Source: Microbacterium faecale (lineage in GTDB: Bacteria > Actinomycetota > Actinomycetes > Actinomycetales > Microbacteriaceae). From it: DNA of 64,000 nt. The first letter of the stretch is position 1. Every line of letters starts with the position of its first letter. A program made the position numbers and the translations under genes. Shown piece by piece: positions 36,997-44,760 of the stretch. The notes under the pieces were generated by a model. It searched no databases and was not told where the DNA came from. It saw nothing but the letters and a program-made list of their open reading frames with translations. The stretch lies in contig NZ_BMHO01000001.1 in the NCBI RefSeq assembly GCF_014640975.1, forward strand, positions 132,133-196,132, read 5' to 3'.

Positions 36997-39453
36997 ATGG
37001 TGAGGGTGCAGGGGACTGATCGCGACCGGCTGAGCCGGCCCCGCCTCGTGTCGCTCTGGCGACGCGTGACGGCGGGCGCAACGGTGCTTGTGACCGCACA
37101 GCACGACAGCGGCGTCGCCTCCAGTGTGCGCGAATGGGTCGCCGAGACGGGCGATCGTCTGATCGAGTGGTCGTCGAATCGTGTCGACGTGCCCGCGGAG
37201 ACGCCCGACGCCGACGTCGTCCTGCTGGAGATCGAAGGCATGCTCGGCACCCACGTCACTGCAGCCCTCGCGGTGCGCGAGCGCTGGCCCGCGGCGACGC
37301 TCATCGCCGTCTCCAGCACACAGTGGCCGCCGGGCCTCCTCGATGCGGGCATGCGACCCGAACGCGTCTTCCCCGGATCCCAGTTCGGCTTCACGACGGA
37401 CGAGACGCTCGACAGGGCCGAGCAGCTCGGCCTCGCCCTCACCTGGGATGAGGCCAGCGGCCTCCTCGAACGCGTGGGCACACACGCTGGCCTGGTGGAC
37501 GCGATCCTGCGCGCAGCCACGTCGCACGGATCCCTCGACGAGGCCGCGGTGCGCACGGGGTGCGATGCGCTCGTGAGTCACTTCGCGGGGGCCGCTGCCG
37601 CCGGCGTCTTCCGTCCGAACGGCTGGCGAGCGGTGCTCGTCTCGGCGCGCATCGGACCGATGCCCCGTCGCACGCTGCTCGAGGTGTGGGGGCGCGACGA
37701 GGTCGTGCGCGCCGCCTTCGACAATGTGCTCCAGGCGGGCTTCTTCGTACAGGATCCCGACTCCGACATGATGCAGCTACGGCCCGATATCCGGGCCGCC
37801 GTCATCGACCGGATCGAGCGCGAGGCACGACTGGATGCCGTCGACGCGGACGTCGCCGCGCTCGCCTCGCGTTTCCTGAGTGAGGGGCGTACCGACGATG
37901 GCTGGTCGATCGTCGCCGATCTCCCCGCGGCACGCACCCGCCTGCTGGTCGAGCACTGGTGGCTGCTCGGCGAGTTCGACGTCGCGCACGCCCGGCCGTG
38001 GCTCGAGGAGGCCATCACTCGCAGCGCGTCCCCCGAACTGCGCGTCGCGCTCATCCGGTGCCTGATCGACGTCACCAGCGCGAACCACACCGGCCACGTG
38101 TCGCAGGCGGACCGCCGCGTCGCCCGCGACCTCCTCGACGAGACCGACGGGGTCGAGATGTCGGTCGGAGCGCTGCTGCTCGCGGACACGCTGCGCGGCG
38201 TGCTTCTCCGCCTCGACGGCCACCACGGCGAAGCGCTCGAGACCCACGAGAGGCTCGCTGACTCGGTCGATCGGGTCCACGACGACGCCGACGACGGGGC
38301 TCCATCGCTCGCGCAGGCGAACCTCCTCCTGCACGCGGGGATCAGCGCCATCGACGCGTCTCGATCGGACATCGCGTCGGACCGTTTCGCCGCGGCTGCG
38401 GCTCTCGCGCACTCCTCGAAGCACGATCGCCTCGCCCGCTACGCGCACGAGATGCTGCTGCTTGTCACGACAAACAGCGGGCGCGCGCCCCTCCCGTCCA
38501 CCTTCCAGGCGCGTGTGGACAACCTCGTCGGCGCTCACGTGATCACACCGCCGATGTCGAACGTGGTCAAGCTCAGCAGCGCGCTCTACATCGTGGATCC
38601 GCGCGGGCTGCAGGAGGCGCTCGACGACGAGGCGCCGGCCGTCGATGATCCGCTCATGCTGCGCTTCATCGACCTCGCCCTGCGTTCGTTCGCACACGGT
38701 CTGCTGGGCACCTCGGGCCTCGCGGCGCGCGCGATCGAACTGTTCGAGCGCGAGCTCGATGGCCGCGACCTGACGGCGAACCATCGCGCCCTGCTCGTGT
38801 GGGCGCGAACGGAGGCGCTCCTGCACGCCGGCGCGGCGGACCGTGCCGTGGAACTGCTGACCGAGACGCGCGGGCTCCGCGCGGTCATCCCTGTGGACGT
38901 CCTGCTCGCGCGCGCCGCGCTGCGCGCGAAGAAGCCCGAGCGCGCATTGGCGGCGCTCGCTTCCACCCAGGACGCGTACGGGTCCGGAGTCCTCGCCGTA
39001 TGGTCGCACCTGCTGCTGTTCCTCGCGTACCACGCGATCGGATCCGACTCGTCACTCGAGGTCGCGCATCAGCACCTCTCAACGGCGCTCGTCGCCGGAT
39101 CCCGCGCCCGTCCCCTGCTGCCGTTCGCCGCGCAGGGAATGAGCGCGCTGGGCACCACACTCACGCAGGCGGATCAGCTCGCCCTCGACCCCGCCGGGCG
39201 TCGATACATCGCCGACGTCGAGCGGATGCGTGATGAGCTGCAGCTCGCCACCAGCACGACCCTCGCACTCAGTGAACGTGAGCGCGTCGTCGTCGCGCAC
39301 CTCGTCGCCGCCGAGTCGACGCGCGACCTCGCGGCACGGCTCCACGTCTCCCCCAACACGGTCAAGACCCAGCTGCGGTCGATCTATCGCAAACTCGGCG
39401 TCTCGTCGTGGGCCGACGCCGTGGCGACGGCGAAGCGCCTCGGGCTCGTCTGA
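36997..39453 (+). CDS. Large LuxR-family regulator with degenerate P-loop
   Basis: An 818-residue protein with the LAL/MalT layout: N-terminal ATPase-like region, long TPR-like helical middle (about 250-740) and a C-terminal LuxR helix-turn-helix (LSERERVVVAHLVA, SPNTVKTQLRSIYRKLG, about 757-812). The segment in the place of Walker A reads VTAQHDSGVASSV, without the GKT/S triad, so ATP binding is doubtful. It is a paralogue in architecture of the regulator at 9960-12596, which keeps its P-loop. Convergent with lrgAB. Target unknown. Confidence 0.88.
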   Translation: MVRVQGTDRDRLSRPRLVSLWRRVTAGATVLVTAQHDSGVASSVREWVAETGDRLIEWSSNRVDVPAETPDADVVLLEIEGMLGTHVTAALAVRERWPAATLIAVSSTQWPPGLLDAGMRPERVFPGSQFGFTTDETLDRAEQLGLALTWDEASGLLERVGTHAGLVDAILRAATSHGSLDEAAVRTGCDALVSHFAGAAAAGVFRPNGWRAVLVSARIGPMPRRTLLEVWGRDEVVRAAFDNVLQAGFFVQDPDSDMMQLRPDIRAAVIDRIEREARLDAVDADVAALASRFLSEGRTDDGWSIVADLPAARTRLLVEHWWLLGEFDVAHARPWLEEAITRSASPELRVALIRCLIDVTSANHTGHVSQADRRVARDLLDETDGVEMSVGALLLADTLRGVLLRLDGHHGEALETHERLADSVDRVHDDADDGAPSLAQANLLLHAGISAIDASRSDIASDRFAAAAALAHSSKHDRLARYAHEMLLLVTTNSGRAPLPSTFQARVDNLVGAHVITPPMSNVVKLSSALYIVDPRGLQEALDDEAPAVDDPLMLRFIDLALRSFAHGLLGTSGLAARAIELFERELDGRDLTANHRALLVWARTEALLHAGAADRAVELLTETRGLRAVIPVDVLLARAALRAKKPERALAALASTQDAYGSGVLAVWSHLLLFLAYHAIGSDSSLEVAHQHLSTALVAGSRARPLLPFAAQGMSALGTTLTQADQLALDPAGRRYIADVERMRDELQLATSTTLALSERERVVVAHLVAAESTRDLAARLHVSPNTVKTQLRSIYRKLGVSSWADAVATAKRLGLV

Positions 39454-39495
39454 GCAGGCTGCCCGCCGTGGCACACTCCGCTTGCGCGTCGATCC

Positions 39496-40164
39496 TCACA
39501 GCCAGCCGATGAGGCTCGCGGCGAGGATCACCACCGGCACCAGCAGTGCGGCGAGCGCAAGTCCGAGCGCCGACGAGGCGCCCGTGGCGGGGCTCAGCTC
39601 CATCGCGCGCGCCGTGCCGATCGCGTGCGCCGATAGCCCGATCGAGAACCCCTGCGACACCGGATCCGTCACGCGCACGAGGCGCAGGAGCGGCGGCCCC
39701 GCGACCGCGCCGAGGATCCCCGTGAGGATCGAGAAGACCGCCGCGAGCGACGCGGGAGCGCCCAGGACGCCCGACACCGCCGCGGACACCGCCGACGTCG
39801 CATGCTTCGGCGCCAAGGTCAGCAGGATCTCGTACGGCACCCCGAGCAACCAGGCGACAAACACCGTCGTCGCGACGCCGACGATCGTCGCGACGACCGC
39901 GGCGATGATGAGCGCCGGGAGGAGGCGCCCCAGCTCACGCGCGTGCCGCTGGATGGGGAACGCCAGCGCCACGATGGCGGGGCCGAGCAGCGCGGTCAGC
40001 GGAACCGTTCCCTGTTGGTAGTCGACCAGCGGGATCCGCAGGAGCAGGAGGAACGCCGCGAGCACGATCGTGCTCGTCATCACGGGGTTCAGCATGGCCG
40101 AGAAGCGGGACAGCCATGCCGCGCCTGCCCAGACCAGAAGCGTGAGTGCGAGGGGCCAGATCAT
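39496..40164 (-). CDS. lrgB: LrgB family protein
   Basis: A 222-residue membrane protein with about seven hydrophobic segments. The family block LAPKHATSAVSAAVSG near residues 118-133 and the AHAIGTARA segment near 185 are clear LrgB/CidB signatures. With LrgA it is linked to control of murein hydrolase activity and to export of pyruvate-like small acids. Its ATG overlaps the lrgA stop (ATGA). Confidence 0.93.
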   Translation of the reverse strand: MIWPLALTLLVWAGAAWLSRFSAMLNPVMTSTIVLAAFLLLLRIPLVDYQQGTVPLTALLGPAIVALAFPIQRHARELGRLLPALIIAAVVATIVGVATTVFVAWLLGVPYEILLTLAPKHATSAVSAAVSGVLGAPASLAAVFSILTGILGAVAGPPLLRLVRVTDPVSQGFSIGLSAHAIGTARAMELSPATGASSALGLALAALLVPVVILAASLIGWL

Positions 40165-40556
40165 GACCGGCGCATCCGTCGCATCAGCAGCTCGGCGACG
40201 AACGCCGCCGTCAGGAAGGTCACGAGCCAGCCGATGATCAGCGCCGCCGTGATGGCGAGCGCGTGCTCGGCGAGCGGACCGAACGAGCCGATGATGCCGA
40301 CGGCGAGGGGCACGAGCAGCAGAGGCAGGACCGCGACGAGCGAGTCGGCGGCAGGTGCGACGACGCGGGCGACGAGCCGCCGGGCGGGCGTGAGCAGCAC
40401 GACGAGCAACAGGATCATTCCCACCGTCGAACCGGGGATCGGCAGACCCACCGCGCTGCGCAGGGCGTCGCCCGCGACGGCGAACGCCACGAGGATCCCG
40501 AGCCCAAACAGCCACCGCGCCAGCGCGTTCGTCTTTTTCTGCCCGTCGTCGGCCAT
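40161..40556 (-). CDS. lrgA: LrgA/CidA family protein
   Basis: A 131-residue holin-like membrane protein with four hydrophobic segments; the family motif is seen as LPIPGSTVGMILLLVVLL near residues 34-51. ATG at 40556 is supported by GAGAGGG upstream. First gene of the lrgAB pair. A family C palindrome lies just upstream of its promoter region. Confidence 0.92.
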   Translation of the reverse strand: MADDGQKKTNALARWLFGLGILVAFAVAGDALRSAVGLPIPGSTVGMILLLVVLLTPARRLVARVVAPAADSLVAVLPLLLVPLAVGIIGSFGPLAEHALAITAALIIGWLVTFLTAAFVAELLMRRMRRS

Positions 40557-40619
40557 CCGGAACACCCTCTCCGGCGCGCGCGGGGCCGCGCCCTGCAGAC
40601 ATCCTGCCACGCTCCCCAG

Positions 40620-40680
40620 GTCCGCAAGTCTCCGACAAGTCCGGCGCGATTCGCATCGGACTCGTCGGAGACTTGTGGAC
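40620..40680. repeat. Intergenic palindrome, family C copy 2
   Basis: Arms 40620-40643 and 40657-40680, 24 bp with two mismatches (core CCGCAAGTCTCCGAC). Unlike most copies it lies between divergent genes (lrgA and the monooxygenase), so termination is not its obvious role here. Confidence 0.9.
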
Positions 40681-40768
40681 TCGCGCGTGCATGACGCCGC
40701 GTGACGGCACGCGTCGGCGTGTGACGCGAACGGTTGCGGTCGCGCCGGACGCGCGGTTTCCTCGGTGC

Positions 40769-42151
40769 ATGCCTCGCCAGATCCGATTCAACGCGTTCGA
40801 TATGAACTGTGTCGCGCATCAGGCCTCGGGCCTGTGGCGCCATCCCCGCGACCGCTCTCGCGAGTACAACACGATCCGCTACTGGACCGATCTCGCGCAG
40901 CTGCTTGAGCGCGGAACCTTCGACGGCCTGTTCATCGCCGACGTGCTCGGCACGTACGACGTGTACGGCGGCACGAATGAGGCGGCGCTGCGCAACGGCG
41001 CCCAGGTTCCCGTCAACGACCCGCTGCTGCTCGCCTCGGCGATGGCGGCGGTCACCGAGCACCTCGGTTTCGGCATCACCGCCGGAACCGCTTTCGAGCA
41101 CCCGTACCCGTTTGCGCGTCGACTGTCGACGCTCGATCACCTCACGAACGGGCGGATCGGCTGGAACGTCGTGACCGGGTACCTGCCGAGCGCCGCGCGC
41201 AACATGGGCAATGACGATCAGATGGAGCACGACCGCCGCTACGACCACGCGGACGAGTACCTCGAGGTGCTCTACAAGCTCTGGGAGGGCTCGTGGGAGG
41301 ACGATGCCGTCGTCGTCGACCGCGAGGCCGGCATCTTCACGGATCCCGCGAAGGTGCACCCGATCGAGCACCACGGCGAGTGGTTCGACGTCCCCGGCAT
41401 CCACATCTCGGAGCCTTCGCCGCAACGCACGCCCGTCATCTATCAGGCGGGTGCCTCGCCGCGGGGAGTCGCCTTCGCGGCCGAGAACGCCGAGGCGATC
41501 TTCGTCGCCGCCCCGTCGGCCGACGTGCTCGCGAAGACGGTGAAGCGGATCCGCGATGGCCTCGAGGCCGCGGGACGCGACCGCTACGACGCCAAGATCT
41601 ATACGCTCGTGACGATCGTGACCGGCGCGACGGAAGAGGACGCGCGGGCGAAGAAGGCCGAGTACGACCAGTACGCGTCGACCGAGGGCGCGCTGACCTT
41701 CACGTCGGGCTGGATGGGCGTCGACCTGTCGCAGTACGACTGGGACGAACCGCTCGGGAACGTCCAGTCGAACGCGATCCAGTCGACGCTGCAGCACCTG
41801 AAGGAGGAGGCAGAGCTCGGCCGCGAGTGGACGGTCGGCGACCTTGCGCGGCGGAACGCGATCGGCGGCCTCGGGCCCACGATCGTCGGATCCGGCGAGC
41901 AGATCGCCGACGAGCTGCAGCGGTGGGTCGCCGAGGCCGACGTCGACGGGTTCAATCTCGCCTACGCCGTCGCTCACGAGACGTGGGAGGACGTCATCGA
42001 GCACGTGATCCCCGTCCTGCGCGAACGCGGCATCTATCCGGAGTCATACGCTCCCGGGACGCTGCGGCAGAAGCTGCAGGGCGCCGGCGACCGGGTCAAG
42101 GACACCCATCGCCCCGCGCGCTATCGCGTGAGCGAGCGCGCCGTCGTCTGA
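40769..42151 (+). CDS. LLM-class flavin-dependent monooxygenase (NtaA/SnaA/DszA type)
   Basis: A 460-residue FMNH2-dependent bacterial-luciferase-like enzyme. The family start MPRQIRFNAFDMNCVAHQ, the LGFGITAGTAFEHPYPFARR block and GRIGWNVVTGYLPSAARN mark the NtaA/SnaA/DszA group, which oxidises chelators, pristinamycin IIB or dibenzothiophene sulfone using reduced flavin from a separate reductase. No flavin reductase gene is adjacent. Substrate unknown. Its last five codons and TGA are part of an 84-bp segment duplicated at 43245-43328. Confidence 0.91.
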   Translation: MPRQIRFNAFDMNCVAHQASGLWRHPRDRSREYNTIRYWTDLAQLLERGTFDGLFIADVLGTYDVYGGTNEAALRNGAQVPVNDPLLLASAMAAVTEHLGFGITAGTAFEHPYPFARRLSTLDHLTNGRIGWNVVTGYLPSAARNMGNDDQMEHDRRYDHADEYLEVLYKLWEGSWEDDAVVVDREAGIFTDPAKVHPIEHHGEWFDVPGIHISEPSPQRTPVIYQAGASPRGVAFAAENAEAIFVAAPSADVLAKTVKRIRDGLEAAGRDRYDAKIYTLVTIVTGATEEDARAKKAEYDQYASTEGALTFTSGWMGVDLSQYDWDEPLGNVQSNAIQSTLQHLKEEAELGREWTVGDLARRNAIGGLGPTIVGSGEQIADELQRWVAEADVDGFNLAYAVAHETWEDVIEHVIPVLRERGIYPESYAPGTLRQKLQGAGDRVKDTHRPARYRVSERAVV

Positions 42152-42153
42152 CG

Positions 42154-42216
42154 AGTCCGCAAGTCTCCGACGAGCCCGCAGCTGCTCGCAACGGACTCGT
42201 CGGAGACTTGCGGACT
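42154..42216. repeat. Intergenic palindrome, family C copy 3
   Basis: Perfect 21-bp arms (42154-42174 and 42196-42216; core AGTCCGCAAGTCTCCGACGAG), starting 2 nt after the monooxygenase stop and between convergent genes. The whole element including its loop is nearly identical to the copy at 43264-43328. Confidence 0.93.
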
Positions 42217-42241
42217 TAGTGCGCGCCGCCGATCGATGGGC

Positions 42242-43045
42242 TTAGGGACGCGCGACCGGCTGCTGGAGTTCCGTGACCCACGCCGACTGGTCCTCGTCGG
42301 GCGCAGCGCGGACGTAGAACTCGCGGTTCGGACCCGCCGGCGTCATCCCCCGTGCCGCGATCTCGACATGCACGGCCTGCCAACTCGCGCCGATCCCAGC
42401 CATGGCTCCCAGGTGGATCCCGCAGACTGCCTCCGCCACGGACGGAAGCTCGACGATCTCAAGCCCGTCGGGTGCGGGTCCTGACCACTCGAACCCCGCC
42501 GTGACGTGCATCCCGCCCTCACCGAAGTCGTACACGGCAATCGGCACGTCGAAGGCGCCCTCTGCGTCGCCGATCGCACGCTGCGCGCGCTCGAATAGCC
42601 CGCTGACCAGACCAGCCATATCGCCGTTCTCGGGCCTGCCGGTCGCGGCCGCGAGCCGGACCGCGGGCAGGGGCTTCTCGATGATCTCGATGGTGCTCAT
42701 AGTGTTCTCCTCTTCGATGACGTGGAGCCTCCGCTCGACATCGGCGAGTCGTTCGGCCGCGATCCGATGCTCGCGCTCAACCTCGGCGCGACGGATGCGG
42801 AGCAAGTCGGCGAGCCGAGCCGCATCCACCCCCGCGTCGAGGTACTCGCTGACCTCAGTGAGACCGAACCCGAGGCTGCGGAGCGCGACGATCCGGTGCA
42901 GTCGCTCGAGCTGCGATGGATCGTACGAGCGATATCCCGTGACTTCGTCGATGTGAGCGGGCACGAGCAGACCGGCGGCGTCCCAGTGGCGCAACATGCG
43001 ATGCGTCACCTGGCCGATCTGCGCGAAAGCTCCGATGGACAGCAT
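42242..43045 (-). CDS. MerR family regulator with GyrI-like effector domain
   Basis: A 267-residue activator-repressor of the BmrR/TipAL layout. The N-terminal MerR helix-turn-helix (IGAFAQIGQVTHRMLRHWDA, residues 4-23) is followed by a dimerisation helix (about 80-115) and a GyrI/SOUL-like multidrug-binding domain (about 118-267). GATAAA sits 6 nt before the ATG and TTGACT 19 bp further up, the long spacing typical of MerR-regulated promoters, so it is likely autoregulated and leaderless. A GyrI-like gene remnant is transcribed divergently from the same region. Confidence 0.9.
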   Translation of the reverse strand: MLSIGAFAQIGQVTHRMLRHWDAAGLLVPAHIDEVTGYRSYDPSQLERLHRIVALRSLGFGLTEVSEYLDAGVDAARLADLLRIRRAEVEREHRIAAERLADVERRLHVIEEENTMSTIEIIEKPLPAVRLAAATGRPENGDMAGLVSGLFERAQRAIGDAEGAFDVPIAVYDFGEGGMHVTAGFEWSGPAPDGLEIVELPSVAEAVCGIHLGAMAGIGASWQAVHVEIAARGMTPAGPNREFYVRAAPDEDQSAWVTELQQPVARP

Positions 43046-43051
43046 GAGACC

Positions 43052-43082
43052 TTTATCGACCCTTCCCCTGTGTCAGAGTCAA
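43052..43082 (-). promoter_or_regulatory. MerR-type promoter/operator
   Basis: On the minus strand TTGACT (43077-43082), 19-bp spacer, GATAAA (43052-43057). The spacer is bounded by the dyad GACCCT/AGAGTC (43058-43063 and 43075-43080, one mismatch), the arrangement bound by MerR proteins. Confidence 0.7.
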
Positions 43083-43115
43083 ACACGGAGACAGGTGCGA
43101 AGGAAGGACGCGCGG

Positions 43116-43330
43116 ATGAAGGCGGATCTCAAGAGGACGATCAGCACGTACACGGCTCCGCGCGGTCGCCACCACGAGATCTATCTGAGTGATCCGCGCC
43201 GTGCCGCGCCCGAACGCCTCCGCACGATCCTGCGCCAGCCGGTGGAGCGCGCCGTCGTCCGACAAGTCCGCAAGTCTCCGACGAGCCCGCAGCTGTTTGC
43301 GACGGACTTGTCGGAGACTTGTGGACTTGC
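43116..43330 (+). pseudogene. GyrI-like protein gene with large internal deletion
   Basis: AGGAAGGA precedes an ATG and a reading frame that begins MKADLKRTISTYTAPRGR, the usual N-terminus of free-standing GyrI-like small-molecule-binding proteins. It jumps at once to HHEIYLSDPRRAAPERLRT and ILRQPVERA, their usual C-terminus. About 150 central residues are missing, in frame. The frame also lacks its stop: it runs through a family C palindrome (RQVRKSPTSP) and on to 43391. Product, if made, is not a working domain. The divergent MerR-GyrI regulator is the likely former partner. Confidence 0.8.
43264..43328. repeat. Intergenic palindrome, family C copy 4
   Basis: Arms 43264-43282 and 43310-43328 (core AAGTCCGCAAGTCTCCGAC, one mismatch). 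Same loop as copy 3 (42154-42216); the shared block extends 15 nt into coding sequence on the left (43245-43259 against 42134-42148). Confidence 0.92.
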
Positions 43331-43332
43331 AG

Positions 43333-43350
43333 GGCGGGTTACGACCCGCC
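43333..43350. terminator. Small hairpin over the siderophore-interacting gene stop
   Basis: GGCGGGT (43333-43339) pairs with ACCCGCC (43344-43350) around the TAA of the minus-strand gene. It may help end that transcript together with the palindrome beyond it. Confidence 0.45.
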
Positions 43351-44148
43351 GACGGCGGTGTGGCCCTTCTTCCAGTACCCGGAGAATGTGACGTGCGACT
43401 TCGGGATCCCCCGCTCGCGCACGAGGTGTCGGCGTGCGGCGGCCGCGAGCGACTGCTCGCCGACCGCGAACGCATACGTGGATCCCGCGGGCATCTCCAG
43501 GTCACGTAGCGCGGGGAGCGCGGCGGATCCCGGGTCCGCGCCCGCGTCACGAATGAGCCAGTGCACGGCCATCCCGGCGGGCGCGTCGACGTCCTGCCGG
43601 TCGCGCTCGTCGAACAGCTCGATCAGTGCGTGGCCGACGGAGTCGCGGGGCATGTCGCGGAGGATGCCGACCGCGGCGGGAAGCCCGCTCTCGTCGGCGA
43701 CGATGAGGTTGACGTCCGCGGGAAGACCGCGCCACCCACACCCCTGGTCGATGAACGCGACGCGGTCGCCCGGCTCCGCGGTGGCGGCCCACGGCCCGGC
43801 AACGCCTTCGGATCCGTGCACCACGAAGTCGACGTCGAGCTCGCGATCGGCGGCACGGTACTCACGCACCGTGTAATTGCGCACGATCGGACGCTTGCCC
43901 TTGGGGATCCGCAAGTATCCCGTGAGGTACGCGCCCATCGTGAACTTGGCGGGCAGCCGCTCGAGCCCGCCAACGTCGCCAACGGGCAGCGCAAGGCGGA
44001 ACCACTGGTCGTAGCCCACGGCCGTGAAGCGCTCAAGGTCGTCTCCTCCGAGCGTGACGCGGACCATGTGCGGCGTGACGTGCTCTCGTCGCACGACCTC
44101 GGCCTGGACCACACCGGAATCCGCGTGGGTGATGGCGATATTGCTCAC
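43339..44148 (-). CDS. Siderophore-interacting protein (FAD-dependent ferric-siderophore reductase)
   Basis: A 269-residue cytoplasmic flavoprotein of the ViuB/SIP family that releases iron from imported siderophores. The FAD-binding motif is RPIVRNYTVREY (about 88-99), and the closing HVTFSGYWKKG is the family C-terminal signature. The GTG at 44148 has no Shine-Dalgarno; TACGCT (minus strand, 44156-44161) ends 7 nt before it, so the message is leaderless. That -10 box lies inside an IdeR/DtxR iron box, giving direct iron repression. No siderophore transport genes are adjacent. Confidence 0.94.
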   Translation of the reverse strand: MSNIAITHADSGVVQAEVVRREHVTPHMVRVTLGGDDLERFTAVGYDQWFRLALPVGDVGGLERLPAKFTMGAYLTGYLRIPKGKRPIVRNYTVREYRAADRELDVDFVVHGSEGVAGPWAATAEPGDRVAFIDQGCGWRGLPADVNLIVADESGLPAAVGILRDMPRDSVGHALIELFDERDRQDVDAPAGMAVHWLIRDAGADPGSAALPALRDLEMPAGSTYAFAVGEQSLAAAARRHLVRERGIPKSHVTFSGYWKKGHTAVGGS

Positions 44149-44153
44149 AGGTC

Positions 44154-44172
44154 TTAGCGTAGCCTTACCTTA
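44154..44172. promoter_or_regulatory. IdeR/DtxR iron box
   Basis: TTAGCGTAGCCTTACCTTA matches the IdeR/DtxR consensus at 17 of 19 positions. It covers the -10 box of the siderophore-interacting gene and also contains the stop codon of the upstream DUF4188 gene. Confidence 0.88.
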
Positions 44173-44682
44173 TTCGGCGCGCGACCTCTTCTCGGGCGAC
44201 GGAGCGGCAGCGTACGCTCCTCCGATCCGGTCGCGCGCCCGGTTGTGCGCCGCGATCGGCTGCAGCGCCGTCGCCGCACCGAGACCCGTCGGCGGCATCG
44301 CGGAGTAGAGCGTCTCCGCGCGGTCGACCACGTACGTCTCGTGCCAGATACCGACGGCACCCTTGGCAGCACGCGCGCGCCGGTTGAACTCGCCCCACGC
44401 CGGCCGATGCTTCGCCCCGGGATCCGACGCGTATTCGTAGAGCTTGTCGAGGCTTGTCCAGTACTGGATGACGCTGGGGGTGCGCGGCATGCCGAAGTAG
44501 CGGAAGCCCACCATCCCCGACTCGGGATCCGCGGTGAGTTCGCGAAGCATCGGCGGCATCGCCGCGATCGCGCTCGCCCACGTGCGCACGTGGCGCCAAG
44601 AGTTGATCCGCATCCCGATCAGGAACACCACAAGTTCACCGTCGTAGTCGTGAGTCATTCGACCCATCACCGGCTTCGCCAT
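44170..44682 (-). CDS. DUF4188 domain protein
   Basis: A 170-residue protein of a small family with a ferredoxin-like, monooxygenase-type fold. The segment VVFLIGMRINSWRHVRTW and the IQYWTSLDKLYEYA block are typical. The function of the family is not established. The ATG at 44682 is preferred over a GTG 9 nt earlier because GAAGGG then falls 8 nt upstream. A TATTAT box (44700-44705, minus strand) lies 17 nt before it. Divergent from a MerR regulator with a perfect operator dyad between, so it is a probable target of that regulator. Confidence 0.85.
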   Translation of the reverse strand: MAKPVMGRMTHDYDGELVVFLIGMRINSWRHVRTWASAIAAMPPMLRELTADPESGMVGFRYFGMPRTPSVIQYWTSLDKLYEYASDPGAKHRPAWGEFNRRARAAKGAVGIWHETYVVDRAETLYSAMPPTGLGAATALQPIAAHNRARDRIGGAYAAAPSPEKRSRAE

Positions 44683-44715
44683 CTTCCGCACCCTTCGCCA
44701 TAATAGAAAGTGTCG

Positions 44716-44733
44716 CTATCCAATACTGGATAG
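44716..44733. promoter_or_regulatory. Probable MerR operator, perfect dyad
   Basis: CTATCCA-ATAC-TGGATAG, a perfect 7-bp inverted repeat in an unusually AT-rich 60-bp stretch between the divergent DUF4188 and MerR genes. The likely ligand is the MerR protein encoded at 44761. Confidence 0.85.
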
Positions 44734-44760
44734 TTGCACTATCTATTGTCAAGAGGTGCC

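Noticed and set aside
29069..43328. Family C palindromes as attachment sites of a mobile element
   Set aside because: The copies bound no integrase, transposase or coherent cargo, lie beside unrelated housekeeping genes, and other families show the same behaviour.
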